Source of the DNA: JAAZIN01 sp033809435 | Lineage (GTDB): Bacteria; Bacillota; Dethiobacteria; DTU022 | Direction of reading: 5' to 3' | Assembly (NCBI GenBank): GCA_033809435.1 | Contig: JAPXLS010000154.1 | Location: 1-5,214 of the forward strand | DNA length: 5,214 bases | Shown: in pieces, positions 5,208 to 5,214 of the stretch | Layout of the letters: every line of letters starts with the position of its first letter | Numbering within the stretch: position 1 is the stretch's first letter | Notes under the pieces: model-generated | Told to the model about the DNA's origin: nothing | Database searches by the model: none | What the model saw: only the letters and a program-made list of their open reading frames with translations | Program-made: the position numbers and the translations under genes

Positions 5208-5214
5208 AGCGCAC

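Overview
The window looks like chromosome from a GC-rich (about 60 percent by eye) strictly anaerobic bacterium. A clostridial or Peptococcaceae-like Bacillota is my best guess. The grounds are the strong AAAGGAGGT-type ribosome binding sites, a textbook TTGACA/TATAAT promoter, and a multi-iron-sulfur formate dehydrogenase large subunit of the type acetogens, sulfate reducers and syntrophs use. Taxonomy is inference; no rRNA or marker gene is present.

All five genes lie on the minus strand, so the biological order runs from high to low coordinates. From 5169 the layout is: a near-consensus sigma-A promoter (5140-5169); a soluble GAF-domain histidine kinase of the NarX/DesK/LiaS type (5064-3769); a LuxR/NarL-type DNA-binding response regulator (3713-3060); a double-receiver protein with no output domain (3001-2222, here RR-B); and a rho-independent terminator (2133-2163). 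After a 329-bp intergenic region comes a paralogue of the double-receiver protein (1892-1143, here RR-A). A 99-bp gap containing a long GC-rich hairpin follows, then the first 347 codons of a formate dehydrogenase alpha subunit (fdhA-like, 1043 to beyond position 1).

The simplest reading is a cytoplasmic sensory system that controls a formate dehydrogenase locus. The kinase senses an unknown small molecule or redox cue through its GAF domain. The LuxR protein is the only DNA-binding output. The two double-receiver proteins share an odd architecture: an N-terminal pseudo-receiver whose phospho-acceptor Asp is Gly, followed by an intact NarL-type receiver with no helix-turn-helix. By hand count they are about 61 percent identical over 249 ungapped positions. 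One copy sits in the kinase operon and the other directly upstream of fdhA, probably sharing its transcript. This duplicated pseudo-receiver/receiver pair is the most unusual content. The kinase adds to it: its N-box Glu is Gly, while its HDxxxQ phosphatase motif is intact.

I saw no RNA genes, mobile elements, CRISPR arrays or recognisable riboswitches. The many plus-strand open frames are shadows of these minus-strand genes.
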